DNA of 64,000 bases from Helicobacter pylori (GTDB taxonomy: Bacteria > Campylobacterota > Campylobacteria > Campylobacterales > Helicobacteraceae). The position numbers and the translations under genes are program-made. This document shows positions 1 to 9,244 of this stretch, in pieces. Below the pieces are notes generated by a model. It did no database searches, was not told where the DNA came from, and saw nothing but the letters and a program-made list of their open reading frames with translations. Where the stretch lies: contig NZ_CP071935.1 of NCBI RefSeq assembly GCF_030062585.1, positions 1,098,837-1,162,836 of the forward strand. Reading direction: 5' to 3'. Every line of letters starts with the position of its first letter. Within the stretch, counting starts at the first letter, position 1.

Positions 1-1
1 A

Positions 2-871
2 AGGATCATTGCTGAAACAGGCGCCGGTCAGCATGGCGTGGCGACGGCTATCGCTTGTGCGTTATTGGACTTAAAATGCGTGATTTTTATGGGAGAAAAA
101 GACATCAAGCGCCAGGAAATGAATGTTTTTAGAATGCGCTTATTAGGGGCTGAAGTGAGAGAAGTCAATTCAGGGAGCGCGACGCTTAAAGACGCCGTGA
201 ATGAGGCCTTAAGAGATTGGGCGAGCAGCTATAAGGACACGCATTATTTGCTAGGCACAGCCGCGGGGCCGCACCCTTACCCCACAATGGTTAAAACCTT
301 TCAAAAAATGATAGGCGATGAGGTTAAAAGCCAGATTTTAGAAAAAGAAAACCGCTTGCCTGATTACGTGATCGCATGCGTTGGAGGGGGGTCTAACGCT
401 ATAGGGATATTCAGCGCGTTTTTAAACGACAAAGAAGTGAAACTCATAGGCGTAGAGCCGGCGGGTTTAGGGCTAGAAACCAATAAACATGGGGCGACTT
501 TGAATAAGGGGCGTGTGGGGATTTTGCATGGGAATAAAACCTATCTTTTACAAGATGATGAAGGTCAGATTACAGAAAGCCATAGCATTAGCGCCGGGCT
601 TGATTATCCAGGGGTGGGGCCAGAACACAGCTATTTAAAAGAGAGTAAGCGTGCAGTTTATGAAAGCGCAAGCGATGCTGAAGCGCTAGAAGCCTTCAGG
701 TTGTTGTGCCAAAAAGAAGGCATTATCCCGGCGCTAGAAAGCTCACACGCTTTAGCGTATGCCTTAAAACTCGCTCAAAAATGCGAAGAAGAAAGCATTA
801 TTGTAGTGAATTTAAGCGGTCGAGGGGATAAGGATTTAAGCACCGTTTATAACGCTTTAAAGGAGGTTTAA
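2..871 (+). CDS. trpB: Tryptophan synthase beta subunit, 5' part missing
   Basis: PLP enzyme that joins indole and serine to make tryptophan, working with TrpA in an alpha2beta2 complex in the cytoplasm. The frame is open from base 2, so the N-terminal third, including the PLP lysine, lies before the window. Visible marks are [12 protein letters not shown] at the very start, the phosphate-binding GGGSNA loop and the C-terminal LSGRGDKD. A strong AGGAGG just before its stop serves trpA, which begins one base after the TAA. The gene is intact as far as it can be seen. Function is certain from family motifs and the trpA neighbour. Confidence 0.97.
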   Translation, partial: RIIAETGAGQHGVATAIACALLDLKCVIFMGEKDIKRQEMNVFRMRLLGAEVREVNSGSATLKDAVNEALRDWASSYKDTHYLLGTAAGPHPYPTMVKTFQKMIGDEVKSQILEKENRLPDYVIACVGGGSNAIGIFSAFLNDKEVKLIGVEPAGLGLETNKHGATLNKGRVGILHGNKTYLLQDDEGQITESHSISAGLDYPGVGPEHSYLKESKRAVYESASDAEALEAFRLLCQKEGIIPALESSHALAYALKLAQKCEEESIIVVNLSGRGDKDLSTVYNALKEV

Positions 872-872
872 A

Positions 873-1661
873 ATGAGGTATCAAAACATGTTTGAAACCT
901 TAAAAAAACAAGACAAAATGGCGTTTATCCCGTTTGTAACCTTGGGCGATCCTAACTATGAATTGAGTTTTGAAATCGTTAAAACCCTAATGACTAGCGG
1001 GGTGAGCGCTTTAGAATTGGGGTTTGCTTTTTCAGATCCTGTAGCGGATGGCGTTACCATACAAGCGAGCCATTTAAGAGCGTTAAAACACGCTAGCATG
1101 GCTAAAAATTTCCAGCTTTTAAAAAAGATTAGAGGCTATAACGATGATATTCCCATAGGGCTTTTAGCGTATGCGAATCTCATTTTTTCTTACGGCGTTG
1201 ATGGTTTTTACGCTCAAATCAAAGAATGCGGCGTGGATAGCGTTTTAATAGCGGACATGCCCCTAATAGAAAAAGAATTAGTCCTAAAATCCGCTCAAAA
1301 GCACCACATTAAACAAATCTTTATCGCCAGCCCTAATGCGAGCGTTAAAGATTTAGAACAAGCCGCTACGCATTCGCAAGGCTATATCTACACTTTAGCC
1401 AGGAGTGGGGTTACAGGGGCGAGCCATACTTTAGAAAATGACGCGAGTGCTATTATTAAAACCTTAAAAACCTTTAGCCCTACCCCCACATTACTAGGCT
1501 TTGGCATTTCTCAAAAAGAACACATCACAAACGCTAAAGGCATGGGCGCTGATGGCGTGATTTGCGGATCAGCGTTAGTCAAAATCATAGAAGAAAATTT
1601 AAACAATGAAGACGCCATGCTAGAAAAAATTAAAGGGTTTATAGGAGAAATGATCTTTTAA
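873..1661 (+). CDS. trpA: Tryptophan synthase alpha subunit
   Basis: Cleaves indole-3-glycerol phosphate to indole and glyceraldehyde 3-phosphate; indole passes to TrpB. The protein is 262 aa, the usual length for a TIM-barrel TrpA. The catalytic acids are seen as Glu48 in ALELG and Asp59 in FSDPVADG. Phosphate-binding glycines lie near the C-terminus (GFGIS and ADGVICGSALV). The start is fixed by AGGAGG overlapping the end of trpB. It is the last gene of the trp operon: no further gene follows on this strand before the spacer at 1662. I see no strong intrinsic terminator directly after it. Confidence 0.97.
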   Translation: MRYQNMFETLKKQDKMAFIPFVTLGDPNYELSFEIVKTLMTSGVSALELGFAFSDPVADGVTIQASHLRALKHASMAKNFQLLKKIRGYNDDIPIGLLAYANLIFSYGVDGFYAQIKECGVDSVLIADMPLIEKELVLKSAQKHHIKQIFIASPNASVKDLEQAATHSQGYIYTLARSGVTGASHTLENDASAIIKTLKTFSPTPTLLGFGISQKEHITNAKGMGADGVICGSALVKIIEENLNNEDAMLEKIKGFIGEMIF

Positions 1662-2006
1662 GGCTTTTAGGCTTTGTTACGTCAAAAAATTAAAGATTAT
1701 AGATTAACAATCATCATCAGGTTTTATTGCATGCGCGTTATTATTGGGTGTATTTTTCTAAATCTATGAAAGGCACTGTTCTTGTTGTATTGGGCTTTCC
1801 GATTCTAGGCATACCATTCACCAAATGTGTAGCGTAGTCAGGCGTTAGCGTAGGAAATACTGCCATAAGCCTAACAATAATATAAAAGTAACCTTATAGT
1901 GTGGTTGATAGCGGCTAAAATCGCAGGTATTTTGATAATAAAAAAGGTTTCATACATACCAAGCCATAAGCTTTTTATAATGCTTTTAAAAAGAACTATT
2001 GATTAC
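1662..2006. other. Spacer after trpA with a possible decayed ORF
   Basis: About 345 bases without a convincing gene. On the minus strand, 1741-1866 holds a 41-codon ORF (MAVFPTLTPDYATHLVNG and onward, ending DLEKYTQ). Its composition looks like real protein (Pro, Tyr, Asp, Arg mixed), unlike random AT-rich translation. It has no good ribosome binding site, and the frame is closed by a stop a few codons upstream. A second minus-strand stretch just upstream (around 1875-1960) reads as a short hydrophobic peptide in another frame. I take this as the remnant of a broken gene; I do not recognise its family. Confidence 0.4.
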
Positions 2007-2291
2007 TCAGTCCTTTTCGTCTTCGGGTTCTATGTCTATTATGTTATTGTCATGGCTGATTGCTTTCAAAGTATTTAAGATTTTATCTGCCTTTTCTTTT
2101 GCTTCAAGCACCTGTTTATATCCTTCAGCTGCTTTTTTATATCCTTCAGATTCTTCTTTAGCCACATAGCATAGTGCTTCCAAGATTGGTTGCATTTCAG
2201 CTTTTTCACTTGCTTTTGCAAGATCTCCATGTTTGTTTTTCATTTCGTGAGTGAGATGAGAAGCGTTTTTATTTTTGCTATTTGTACCCAT
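2007..2291 (-). CDS. Small hydrophilic helical protein, unknown function
   Basis: 94 aa, very rich in Lys, Glu and Ala (for example EGYKKAAEGYKQVLEAKEKADK), so probably one long helix or coiled coil, with an acidic tail ending EPEDEKD. There is no signal peptide, membrane segment or cysteine cluster. The start is supported by AAAGGAT before the ATG and by a TATAAT -10 box at 2324-2329. The repeated EGYKKA/EGYKQV motif is a two-copy internal repeat. I do not recognise the family; by position it should be the gene called HP1276 in strain 26695. It may be expressed on its own. Confidence 0.7.
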   Translation of the reverse strand: MGTNSKNKNASHLTHEMKNKHGDLAKASEKAEMQPILEALCYVAKEESEGYKKAAEGYKQVLEAKEKADKILNTLKAISHDNNIIDIEPEDEKD

Positions 2292-2323
2292 AAAAATCCT
2301 TTACAATTAATTTAAAACTTTTC

Positions 2324-2329
2324 ATTATA
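2324..2329 (-). promoter_or_regulatory. -10 box of the small helical-protein gene
   Basis: A perfect TATAAT on the minus strand, 33 bases before the ATG at 2291, in AT-rich sequence. The distance gives a leader of about 25 bases carrying AAAGGAT. No -35 consensus is visible, which is usual for H. pylori sigma80 promoters. Confidence 0.6.
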
Positions 2330-2434
2330 ATAAGCTTAGGATTAGCTTAAATAGTGCAAAAAATTTGAGATCTTATGATTTTATGTGTAGTTTTAAAGCG
2401 ACTTGTTTAATTGATCTAATATTTTTAAGAGTAA

Positions 2435-2457
2435 GGGATAAGAAATGAGATTATCCC
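2435..2457 (-). terminator. Hairpin after the phosphomannomutase gene
   Basis: GGGATAA and TTATCCC form a 7-bp perfect stem with a 9-base loop, about 10 bases beyond the stop at 2468. The T-run on the minus side is weak (TTACTCTTAAAAATATT), so it is an imperfect intrinsic terminator. Confidence 0.5.
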
Positions 2458-2467
2458 AAGCTCTATT

Positions 2468-3847
2468 TTAAAGTTTTTCTAATAAATTGAGCAACGCCCT
2501 TTTATACTCTAACGCCGTTGTTTCATCCTTGCCCTCAAAGCGGCTGACTAAATAGGGGGTGGTGTTGCTTGCGCGAATAAGCCCAAAACCATGTTCAAAA
2601 ACCACCCTCACGCCATCAATGCTGATGATTTCTTTGATTGTAGGGAAATGACTTGGCGGGTTTTTAAGCGCTTCTTGTAAGTTATGAATGATTTCAAATT
2701 TTTCTTCTTCGCTCACGGCGATTTTTTCTTCAGGCGTGGTGTAGGAATAGGGGAGGTTTTTAATGGTGTTTTCCAAGTCGCTTGGACTTTGTTCAAGCAA
2801 TAACTCCAAAGCCCTTAAACATGCATAAAGGGCGTCATCATAGCCAAAATAGCGTTCTTTAAAAAAGATATGACCGCTCATTTCAGCCGCAAAATGCGCA
2901 TGGGTTTCTTTGAGCTTGATTTTTAAATTGCTATGCCCGGTTTTATACATGAGCGTCTTACCAAAAGTATTGATCGTGTTATACATCACTTGAGAGCATT
3001 TGACTTCGCCTATCACAAAGGGGGTGATGCCTTGAGCATGCAAGCGTTTAGCGAATAAAATCGCTAATTCATCGCCCGCATAAATATGATGAGAGCTTAG
3101 CATCGCAATCCTATCCGCATCGCCATCAAAAGCAAAGCCTATTAAAATAGCGTTTTCTCGCATGTGTTTTTCTAAATCTTTTAAGTTTTTCGCTTCGCTA
3201 GGGTCTGGGTGGTGGTTAGGGAAATTCCCATCAGGATCGCTATAAAGGCTGCTAAAATCAATGTTTAAAGCCTTTAAAATCGGCTCTAATCCTAACGCTC
3301 CCACGCCATTGCCAAAATCTAGGGCGATTTTGTATTTAAGGTTTTTCAAATGCTTAAAATCCTTGATCAAATAGCGCTGATACGCTTCTAGGGCATTGAC
3401 TTTCTCTGGTGTTTCTTTTAGGGGTTTTATTTCATGCTTTGCGCTTAAAAGCGTGTCTTTTAAAGCCTGAATGTCCTTGCCATAAAACGGGTTTTGGTTG
3501 AGCGTGATTTTAAAGCCGTTGTATTCTTTGGGGTTGTGAGAGCCAGTGATCATGATGGAATTAGGGCATTGAATACCATTGATTTCATTAAAGGCCGCAA
3601 AATACGCTACCGGTGTGGGGATTAGCCCTAAATCATACACTTTCAAGCCGCTTGATTGCAGCCCCGCGCTCAAAGCTTCAAACAAAAAACGCCCATGCAC
3701 CCTTGCGTCATGCCCTACAAACACGCTTTTATCGCATTCTCGCATGATTTTCCCTAACTCCACGCCGATACTAAACGCACTCTTCTCATCTAAAGTGGTG
3801 GGGTAAATGCCTCTAATATCGTATTCTCTAAAAATGCTAATGTCCAT
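2468..3847 (-). CDS. algC: Phosphomannomutase/phosphoglucomutase
   Basis: Moves phosphate between C6 and C1 of mannose or glucose, supplying sugar nucleotides for lipopolysaccharide. The 459-aa length is normal for the bacterial PMM/PGM group. The catalytic phosphoserine is Ser103 in TGSHNP, the Mg-binding loop is DGDADR at 241-246, the sugar-binding EMSGH is at about 322-326, and the C-terminal phosphate site RASNTTP is present. The start codon directly follows the pflA stop, so it is probably co-transcribed with pflA. The dual specificity is inferred from the family (the gene is often called algC, pmm or manB). Confidence 0.93.
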   Translation of the reverse strand: MDISIFREYDIRGIYPTTLDEKSAFSIGVELGKIMRECDKSVFVGHDARVHGRFLFEALSAGLQSSGLKVYDLGLIPTPVAYFAAFNEINGIQCPNSIMITGSHNPKEYNGFKITLNQNPFYGKDIQALKDTLLSAKHEIKPLKETPEKVNALEAYQRYLIKDFKHLKNLKYKIALDFGNGVGALGLEPILKALNIDFSSLYSDPDGNFPNHHPDPSEAKNLKDLEKHMRENAILIGFAFDGDADRIAMLSSHHIYAGDELAILFAKRLHAQGITPFVIGEVKCSQVMYNTINTFGKTLMYKTGHSNLKIKLKETHAHFAAEMSGHIFFKERYFGYDDALYACLRALELLLEQSPSDLENTIKNLPYSYTTPEEKIAVSEEEKFEIIHNLQEALKNPPSHFPTIKEIISIDGVRVVFEHGFGLIRASNTTPYLVSRFEGKDETTALEYKRALLNLLEKL

Positions 3848-3848
3848 G

Positions 3849-6254
3849 TCATGACTCCTTGTTTTTGAATAAATTTAAACCCTGTTCGCATAAATTTTGC
3901 CATGCGTTTGTTTGATCTTTTTGTTTTAACTGAACGCATTTTTCTAAACTGGCTTTGGATTTTGCTTTTTGATGGGTTAAATCCAGTAGGCTTGATTGTA
4001 AATACAAGGCTTTTTGGTGATCTTCTAAAGAAAGCCTGCGGTTTAAAAGCTTGTCTAGCGTTTCTAACGCTTTTGAATAATCTTTGGTGGTTCTGTAAGC
4101 GTTAATTAGGGCAAATTCGCTAAAGGGCGTGTAAGAATAGTCCTTGTAAGCGTCTTGGAGTTTGAGTAAGCTTGTGGCATAAATTTTGACGCTTTTAGGG
4201 TCTTTTTCATTCTCTAGCAATTTAAAATAAACCAACGCCATGCGTTTATCGTCTTTGAAATGCTTTTCTAAAAACGCATACAAATTGAGAGCCAATTCTC
4301 TTTCATTGTTTTGCATGTAATCTGAAAATAAAACAAAAGCAATGTCATAAAATTCTTTTTTGTTCAAGCTTTGAGCGAGAATCAAAGCGTCTTTAGAGGC
4401 CAGAGTGGAATTTTTAAAATCCCCTAAGCGGTAGTAATTGCGCCCCAAACGATAAAGCCATATTAATTTCTCGCTAGGGGTTTTAGCCGCTTTTAAAGCG
4501 TTTAGGGCAATAATTTGCGCTTTTTCTTTGAGCGATGCGAAATACAAGCAATCAAAGGCTTGGATTTCTTCTTTGGGGTTAAATTCAAAGGCTGTGATTT
4601 GGGATAAGTATTTTAAAGCTTCTTTGCAACGATGATCCTCTAATGGGGTTTTAGCAAGGATATTGAGCGTTTTTTGGATCAAGAGAGAATCTTTAGGCAA
4701 ATCTTTTTGCATGCCTAAAACTTCAGCATAGCGCTTATTGTCAAACAAGAGTTGGGCTTTCAACTCTAAAGCTTTTTGGGCTTCATTAGAATTAGGGAAA
4801 TTTTGAATGATTTTATCGTAGTGGGCGATTTTTTCTTGCGTGTTCCCTTCCATGGAAAAAAGGGCTTTTTCATCGCGCGCTCTAACGACAGAAGCCCGCT
4901 CCAATTCCGCATGGTCTTGCAAATATTGCAGATTGTAAAGGTGGGCGTTTTTAAAATCCTTGATCCTTGCATACAACGCCCCTAAATCATAGAGCGCTTG
5001 CTCTTTAGCTTTCAAGTCATCGTCTTGATTAAGGAGCAAGTGAGCGATCTCAATCGCACTTGCATTCATCTGGTTTTTTTTCAATAACTTGAGCAAGTCT
5101 AGGGCTGATTCGCTGTGTTGAGAAATATAATCAGGGTTGGATTGAACCACCTTATCAATGAGGTATTTAGCGTTATTAAAGTTTTGATAGTTTATCTCTG
5201 CTTCAGCCCAATTAAGCGCGATTTCACTCGCGCTCTCTTTGTCTTTAGCGTTAGAAAAAGCTTCTTTAAAAAGCATGTTAGCGTTGCTCAAATCAGAGCC
5301 TTCAGCCGCTTCAATGGCTAAACGCATTTGGGCTAAAGGAGCGTAGCGGGAATTTTTGTATTCTAAAAGAATGCGTTTGTAATAGCGCATGGCCTGTTTG
5401 TAATTGTTGTTTTCATCTAAAGCTTTGGCGACATAGTATAGCGCTTCAGGGATATTAGGATCAGTCGGGTAATTTTTAATCCACTTGGTGCCAATATCTA
5501 TGAGTAAGGATTTTTTAATGCCTAATTGGCCTAATGCGATAATTTCTAATAAATACAAATCTTTTTTAAAAATCGTTTGAGGGTAATTTTTAAACGCGCG
5601 GCTGATCGTGCGTAAGGCGTCAAAATAGGCTTGCGAATCCATTTGTTTTTTAGCCTCTAAATAAGCGTTTAAGTCATAGCCCTTTGTGGTGAGTAGGGGT
5701 TTGTTATTCACATCTAATTCTTGAATGATAGGGGTTTGAGCGTCTTTAATGACAATGGGGAAATTCAAGCCTTTTCGAGCGTTGTCTTTTTCGCTCAAAA
5801 AAGGGATATTTTGATCATAGCCTATGATTTGCCACATTTTGGCTTTAGGATCGTTTTCCACAAAAAGGGGGATCGCTTTTTTATAATCCCTATCAAAAGA
5901 AAAAAGGGTGAGTCTTCGCATCACTTTGGGTTTGATGTGTAAAATGAATTGTTGTTGGCGCATAGAATAGGTGATATTGAAAAAAGCGTTTTCTAAAGGG
6001 GTAAAGCCCTCCTTAGGGATAGAGTCTATCACGCATTCTATGGGGCGTTTAGCGTGTATAATGGATAAAGACGCTTCAATCCCGCTTGGCGGTTTTTCAT
6101 TGGTATAAAAACAAGAAAACGCCTTATTGTGTCGTAAGGTTAAAACCGAAAAATCTTCCCCCCCTTCTTTGCCTTGCGTGAGAGTGAGGCTTAAGGCGTT
6201 GAGCGAATGGGAGAGCAAGCCCATTAAAAGAAAGATTTTTGACTTAAGCCACAA
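3849..6254 (-). CDS. pflA: PflA, flagellar motor accessory protein with TPR repeats
   Basis: 801 aa with an N-terminal signal peptide (hydrophobic to about residue 20, then LSLT), so it is exported to the periplasm. A beta-rich part up to about 190 is followed by many TPR-like helical pairs to the C-terminus, for example ALYYVAKAL and ALYDLGALYARI. In epsilonproteobacteria PflA (paralysed flagella) is part of the periplasmic scaffold that holds stators around the wide motor; loss leaves flagella that do not turn. Its start overlaps the end of nuoN by 11 bases, which puts a motility gene at the tail of the respiratory operon. Confidence 0.9.
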   Translation of the reverse strand: MWLKSKIFLLMGLLSHSLNALSLTLTQGKEGGEDFSVLTLRHNKAFSCFYTNEKPPSGIEASLSIIHAKRPIECVIDSIPKEGFTPLENAFFNITYSMRQQQFILHIKPKVMRRLTLFSFDRDYKKAIPLFVENDPKAKMWQIIGYDQNIPFLSEKDNARKGLNFPIVIKDAQTPIIQELDVNNKPLLTTKGYDLNAYLEAKKQMDSQAYFDALRTISRAFKNYPQTIFKKDLYLLEIIALGQLGIKKSLLIDIGTKWIKNYPTDPNIPEALYYVAKALDENNNYKQAMRYYKRILLEYKNSRYAPLAQMRLAIEAAEGSDLSNANMLFKEAFSNAKDKESASEIALNWAEAEINYQNFNNAKYLIDKVVQSNPDYISQHSESALDLLKLLKKNQMNASAIEIAHLLLNQDDDLKAKEQALYDLGALYARIKDFKNAHLYNLQYLQDHAELERASVVRARDEKALFSMEGNTQEKIAHYDKIIQNFPNSNEAQKALELKAQLLFDNKRYAEVLGMQKDLPKDSLLIQKTLNILAKTPLEDHRCKEALKYLSQITAFEFNPKEEIQAFDCLYFASLKEKAQIIALNALKAAKTPSEKLIWLYRLGRNYYRLGDFKNSTLASKDALILAQSLNKKEFYDIAFVLFSDYMQNNERELALNLYAFLEKHFKDDKRMALVYFKLLENEKDPKSVKIYATSLLKLQDAYKDYSYTPFSEFALINAYRTTKDYSKALETLDKLLNRRLSLEDHQKALYLQSSLLDLTHQKAKSKASLEKCVQLKQKDQTNAWQNLCEQGLNLFKNKES

Positions 6255-7716
6255 ACTCTAAAAGCCCTCGCATCATAAACACAGAGAACAAGCACGCTAA
6301 CGCCATAGCAATAATGACCGCATAAATGGGCATGGTGGCGTTTTGGGTGTAAATATCGTTTTGAGCGTAGCTTTGTAAGGGCTTATTGAAAAACATCGCC
6401 ACGAGCCAACGGAAATAATAAAACGCAGCCACCGCGCTATTAACTAACATCACCACCGCTAAAAGAATGTGATTGCTCTCTAAAGCGCTTTCAACGGCTA
6501 AAAATTTCCCCCAAAACACGCTAAAAGGCGGGATCCCTGCAAGCCCAAAAACAAAAATAGCACCCAAGATCGCCACTAAAGGGTGGGTTTTGATAAGGCC
6601 GTTGAATTTGGAATAAGGGTGATCGTAGCGTTCATCCCATGTTTTTTCCCGGCTTTTTAAGAGCCATAAAAGGCCAAAAGCCCCAATGTAAGTGAAGGCG
6701 AACATGAACCAATAAACAAACATCGCTTGTTGGCTATCTTCAGTGTGGATAAACACGCATGCTAAAGCGAACCCAGAATGCGAAATGGAGCTGTAAGCGA
6801 GCATTCTTTTGACATCTTCTTGCCATAAAGCAATGAAATTAGGGATGGTGATAGTCATAAGGATCAAAACATAAAAAATGTCTTCTACCCAAGCGATGCG
6901 AGTGTCTATAAACGCCCCAAAAAGGCGAGTCGCTACCACAAAGCCAGCGATTTTAGGCACAATGGAAATATAGCTCGCAAAGACCGGGTTATTGCCCTCA
7001 TACACATCAGGCATCCAGGTATGGAAAGGCACTAAAGAAACCTTAAAGCCAATCGCTCCAATCAAAAAAATAGCGCCCATCGCAAAGAGCATGGGGTTTG
7101 TGATACCCTCAGTGTGCAAGTATAGGGTAATGACTTCAAGATTCAAGCTCCCTGTAAGCAAGTAAAAAGCCATAGCCCCAATAGCAAAAAACGCACTCGC
7201 CATCGCCCCCATAGTGAAATACTTGATCCCTGCTTCCAAGCCGTAGCGTTTATCGCTCAACGCCATTAACACGCAAAGGGGTAAGGACGCTGTCTCTAAC
7301 CCAATAAGGATTAGCAACAAATGGTTGCTTGAAACCATGAACTGAAAGCCGGCGACAATAAACAAGTATAGGGAATAAAATTCAGCGGTCTGAAATTCGT
7401 TGAAGCGTTCTTTTGAAAGGGCTAAGAAGATGAGAAAAAAGGCCGAAATCAAGACAATGCTTTGAGAAACTAATGAGAGAGTATCCAAGCTCAAAAACCC
7501 AAAAAAGGCGTTTTCTTGCTGTTCTAACCCTAAAACCACCAAAAAATCCAAAACCAAAAAGAGCATGCATAAAAACACATTCAAATTGCGTGAAAACCTG
7601 GAAGTGAAAGCGTTGATTAAGAGCGTGAAAATCCCCCCACACACCAACACCAGCATGGGTAAAACGCTCTCAAAATTAAAGCTATCAAAAGAGATATGGA
7701 GACTATCTATTAACAT
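6244..7716 (-). CDS. nuoN: NADH-quinone oxidoreductase-type complex I subunit N
   Basis: One of three antiporter-like proton-pumping membrane subunits. The 490-aa protein has about 14 hydrophobic segments. The key glutamate of the pump core is in GLETASLPLC, and a conserved lysine region is in GFKVSLVPFHTWMPDVYEG. The start overlaps the end of nuoM by 14 bases, typical of this operon's tight packing. Last nuo gene in the transcript. It acts in the inner membrane together with NuoM and NuoL. No truncation or odd residue is seen. Confidence 0.97.
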   Translation of the reverse strand: MLIDSLHISFDSFNFESVLPMLVLVCGGIFTLLINAFTSRFSRNLNVFLCMLFLVLDFLVVLGLEQQENAFFGFLSLDTLSLVSQSIVLISAFFLIFLALSKERFNEFQTAEFYSLYLFIVAGFQFMVSSNHLLLILIGLETASLPLCVLMALSDKRYGLEAGIKYFTMGAMASAFFAIGAMAFYLLTGSLNLEVITLYLHTEGITNPMLFAMGAIFLIGAIGFKVSLVPFHTWMPDVYEGNNPVFASYISIVPKIAGFVVATRLFGAFIDTRIAWVEDIFYVLILMTITIPNFIALWQEDVKRMLAYSSISHSGFALACVFIHTEDSQQAMFVYWFMFAFTYIGAFGLLWLLKSREKTWDERYDHPYSKFNGLIKTHPLVAILGAIFVFGLAGIPPFSVFWGKFLAVESALESNHILLAVVMLVNSAVAAFYYFRWLVAMFFNKPLQSYAQNDIYTQNATMPIYAVIIAMALACLFSVFMMRGLLEFVA

Positions 7717-9241
7717 AAGAGACCTCTTTTATCTTAGTATCCAATGAACCTAAAAAAGGGAGCGAGCGGATTTCTATCATCTCTAAAAGCTGTTTAGAGC
7801 CTTGCTCAATCGGTTTTAAAAGGATTTTAGGATAAATCCCTAAAATTAAGATCAAAGCTAAAATCACGCTCAAAACCCCTACCTCACGAGCGTTCAAATC
7901 TTCAAACACGCTGATTTGATTGTTCCCGGCTTTCAAATTACCAAAGAAGACATCTTTATATGAAGTGAGCATGTAAATTGCTGATAGAATGATGCTTGTC
8001 CCGGCAATGATAGCCAAAAGAGGGTAAGTGGCAAAAAAGCCTAACAAGCTTAAAAACTCTCCCACAAAACCAATGCTTAAAGGCATGCCCACATTCGCCA
8101 TTAAAACGATCATAAAAAAGGCTGCAAAAACAGGAGCGCTTTTAGCGATCGATCCAAAGCGAGCGATTTCTAAACTGCTGGTGCGTTCTTCCAAGATACC
8201 AGCGAGCAAAAATAATCCCATGACGATAACACCATGTGCAAACATCATAAACACCGCCCCTGAAACCCCCTCAACATTGAAAGAAAAAACCCCAAGCACC
8301 ACGACTCCCATGTGCGAGAACGAGCTATAAGCGATGAGGGTTTTTAAATCTTTTTGAGCGTAGGCTAGAAAACCTCCATAAATGATCATGCATAGCGCCA
8401 CAATGGCTATAGGGGTTAAATAGATTTCTGAAAGCTCAGGAAAAAGCGGGAGCAAGAAGCGTAATAAGGCGTAAGTCCCCATTTTAGAAAGCAAGGCCGA
8501 AAGCATGACAGAGCCTAAAGTAGGGGCGTTAGAATACGCATAAGGCAACCATGTGTGTAAGGGAAAGAGCGGGATTTTAACCGCAATCCCTATTAAAAAA
8601 GCCACAAAGAGCCAGGTTTTAATCTCGCTAGAAAAGTTCAATTGATACCAATCTAAAATATCAAAACTCATCATGCCGTAATTGCTAGCGTAGTAATACC
8701 CAATGTATAAAATGCCTAAGAGCATGCATAATGACGCTAAAAAGGTGTAGAGGAAAAACTTCATGCCAGAATAGATTTTGTTATTACGGCCAAAACGACC
8801 GATGAGGTATAAAACCGGCAAGAGCGAGATTTCCCAAAAAGCGTAGAAAAAGATCACATTAAGAGAAGAAAACACGCCCATTAAGATCCCTTCTAGCAAT
8901 AAAAGACAAATCGCAAAGTCTTTACGACGCTCTTTGACATAAATCACGGACAATAACACCACAATAGCGTTTAAAAGCAACAAAAAGAGCGCGATGCCAT
9001 CAACGCCCACATGGTAATTCACGCCAATTTGATAAGCTAATTCTTTCATTTCTTCAAACTGCATGCCTGCTGTTTGAATATCAAACCCATGCCATAACAA
9101 CAAGATTAATAACAACTCAATCAAAGCGATGACGATCGCATACGCCCTGCTCGCTTGATCGCTCATAAAGAACGCTAATAGCGCGCTCAGCATGGGGAAA
9201 AAGATCACCACGCTTAAAAGATGCGCATGTAAAAACTGCAT
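7703..9241 (-). CDS. nuoM: Complex I subunit M, proton-pumping membrane protein
   Basis: 512 aa with about 14 membrane segments. The antiporter signature carries the conserved glutamate in FWEISLLPVLYLIG. The lysine-containing half-channel is visible in AVKIPLFPLHTWLPYAYS and QKDLKTLIAYSS. It sits between nuoL and nuoN, with only a 3-base gap to nuoL, so it is translationally linked. It pumps protons in the membrane arm of complex I. Full length and intact compared with family members of about 500 aa. Confidence 0.97.
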   Translation of the reverse strand: MQFLHAHLLSVVIFFPMLSALLAFFMSDQASRAYAIVIALIELLLILLLWHGFDIQTAGMQFEEMKELAYQIGVNYHVGVDGIALFLLLLNAIVVLLSVIYVKERRKDFAICLLLLEGILMGVFSSLNVIFFYAFWEISLLPVLYLIGRFGRNNKIYSGMKFFLYTFLASLCMLLGILYIGYYYASNYGMMSFDILDWYQLNFSSEIKTWLFVAFLIGIAVKIPLFPLHTWLPYAYSNAPTLGSVMLSALLSKMGTYALLRFLLPLFPELSEIYLTPIAIVALCMIIYGGFLAYAQKDLKTLIAYSSFSHMGVVVLGVFSFNVEGVSGAVFMMFAHGVIVMGLFLLAGILEERTSSLEIARFGSIAKSAPVFAAFFMIVLMANVGMPLSIGFVGEFLSLLGFFATYPLLAIIAGTSIILSAIYMLTSYKDVFFGNLKAGNNQISVFEDLNAREVGVLSVILALILILGIYPKILLKPIEQGSKQLLEMIEIRSLPFLGSLDTKIKEVSYVNR

Positions 9242-9244
9242 TTC

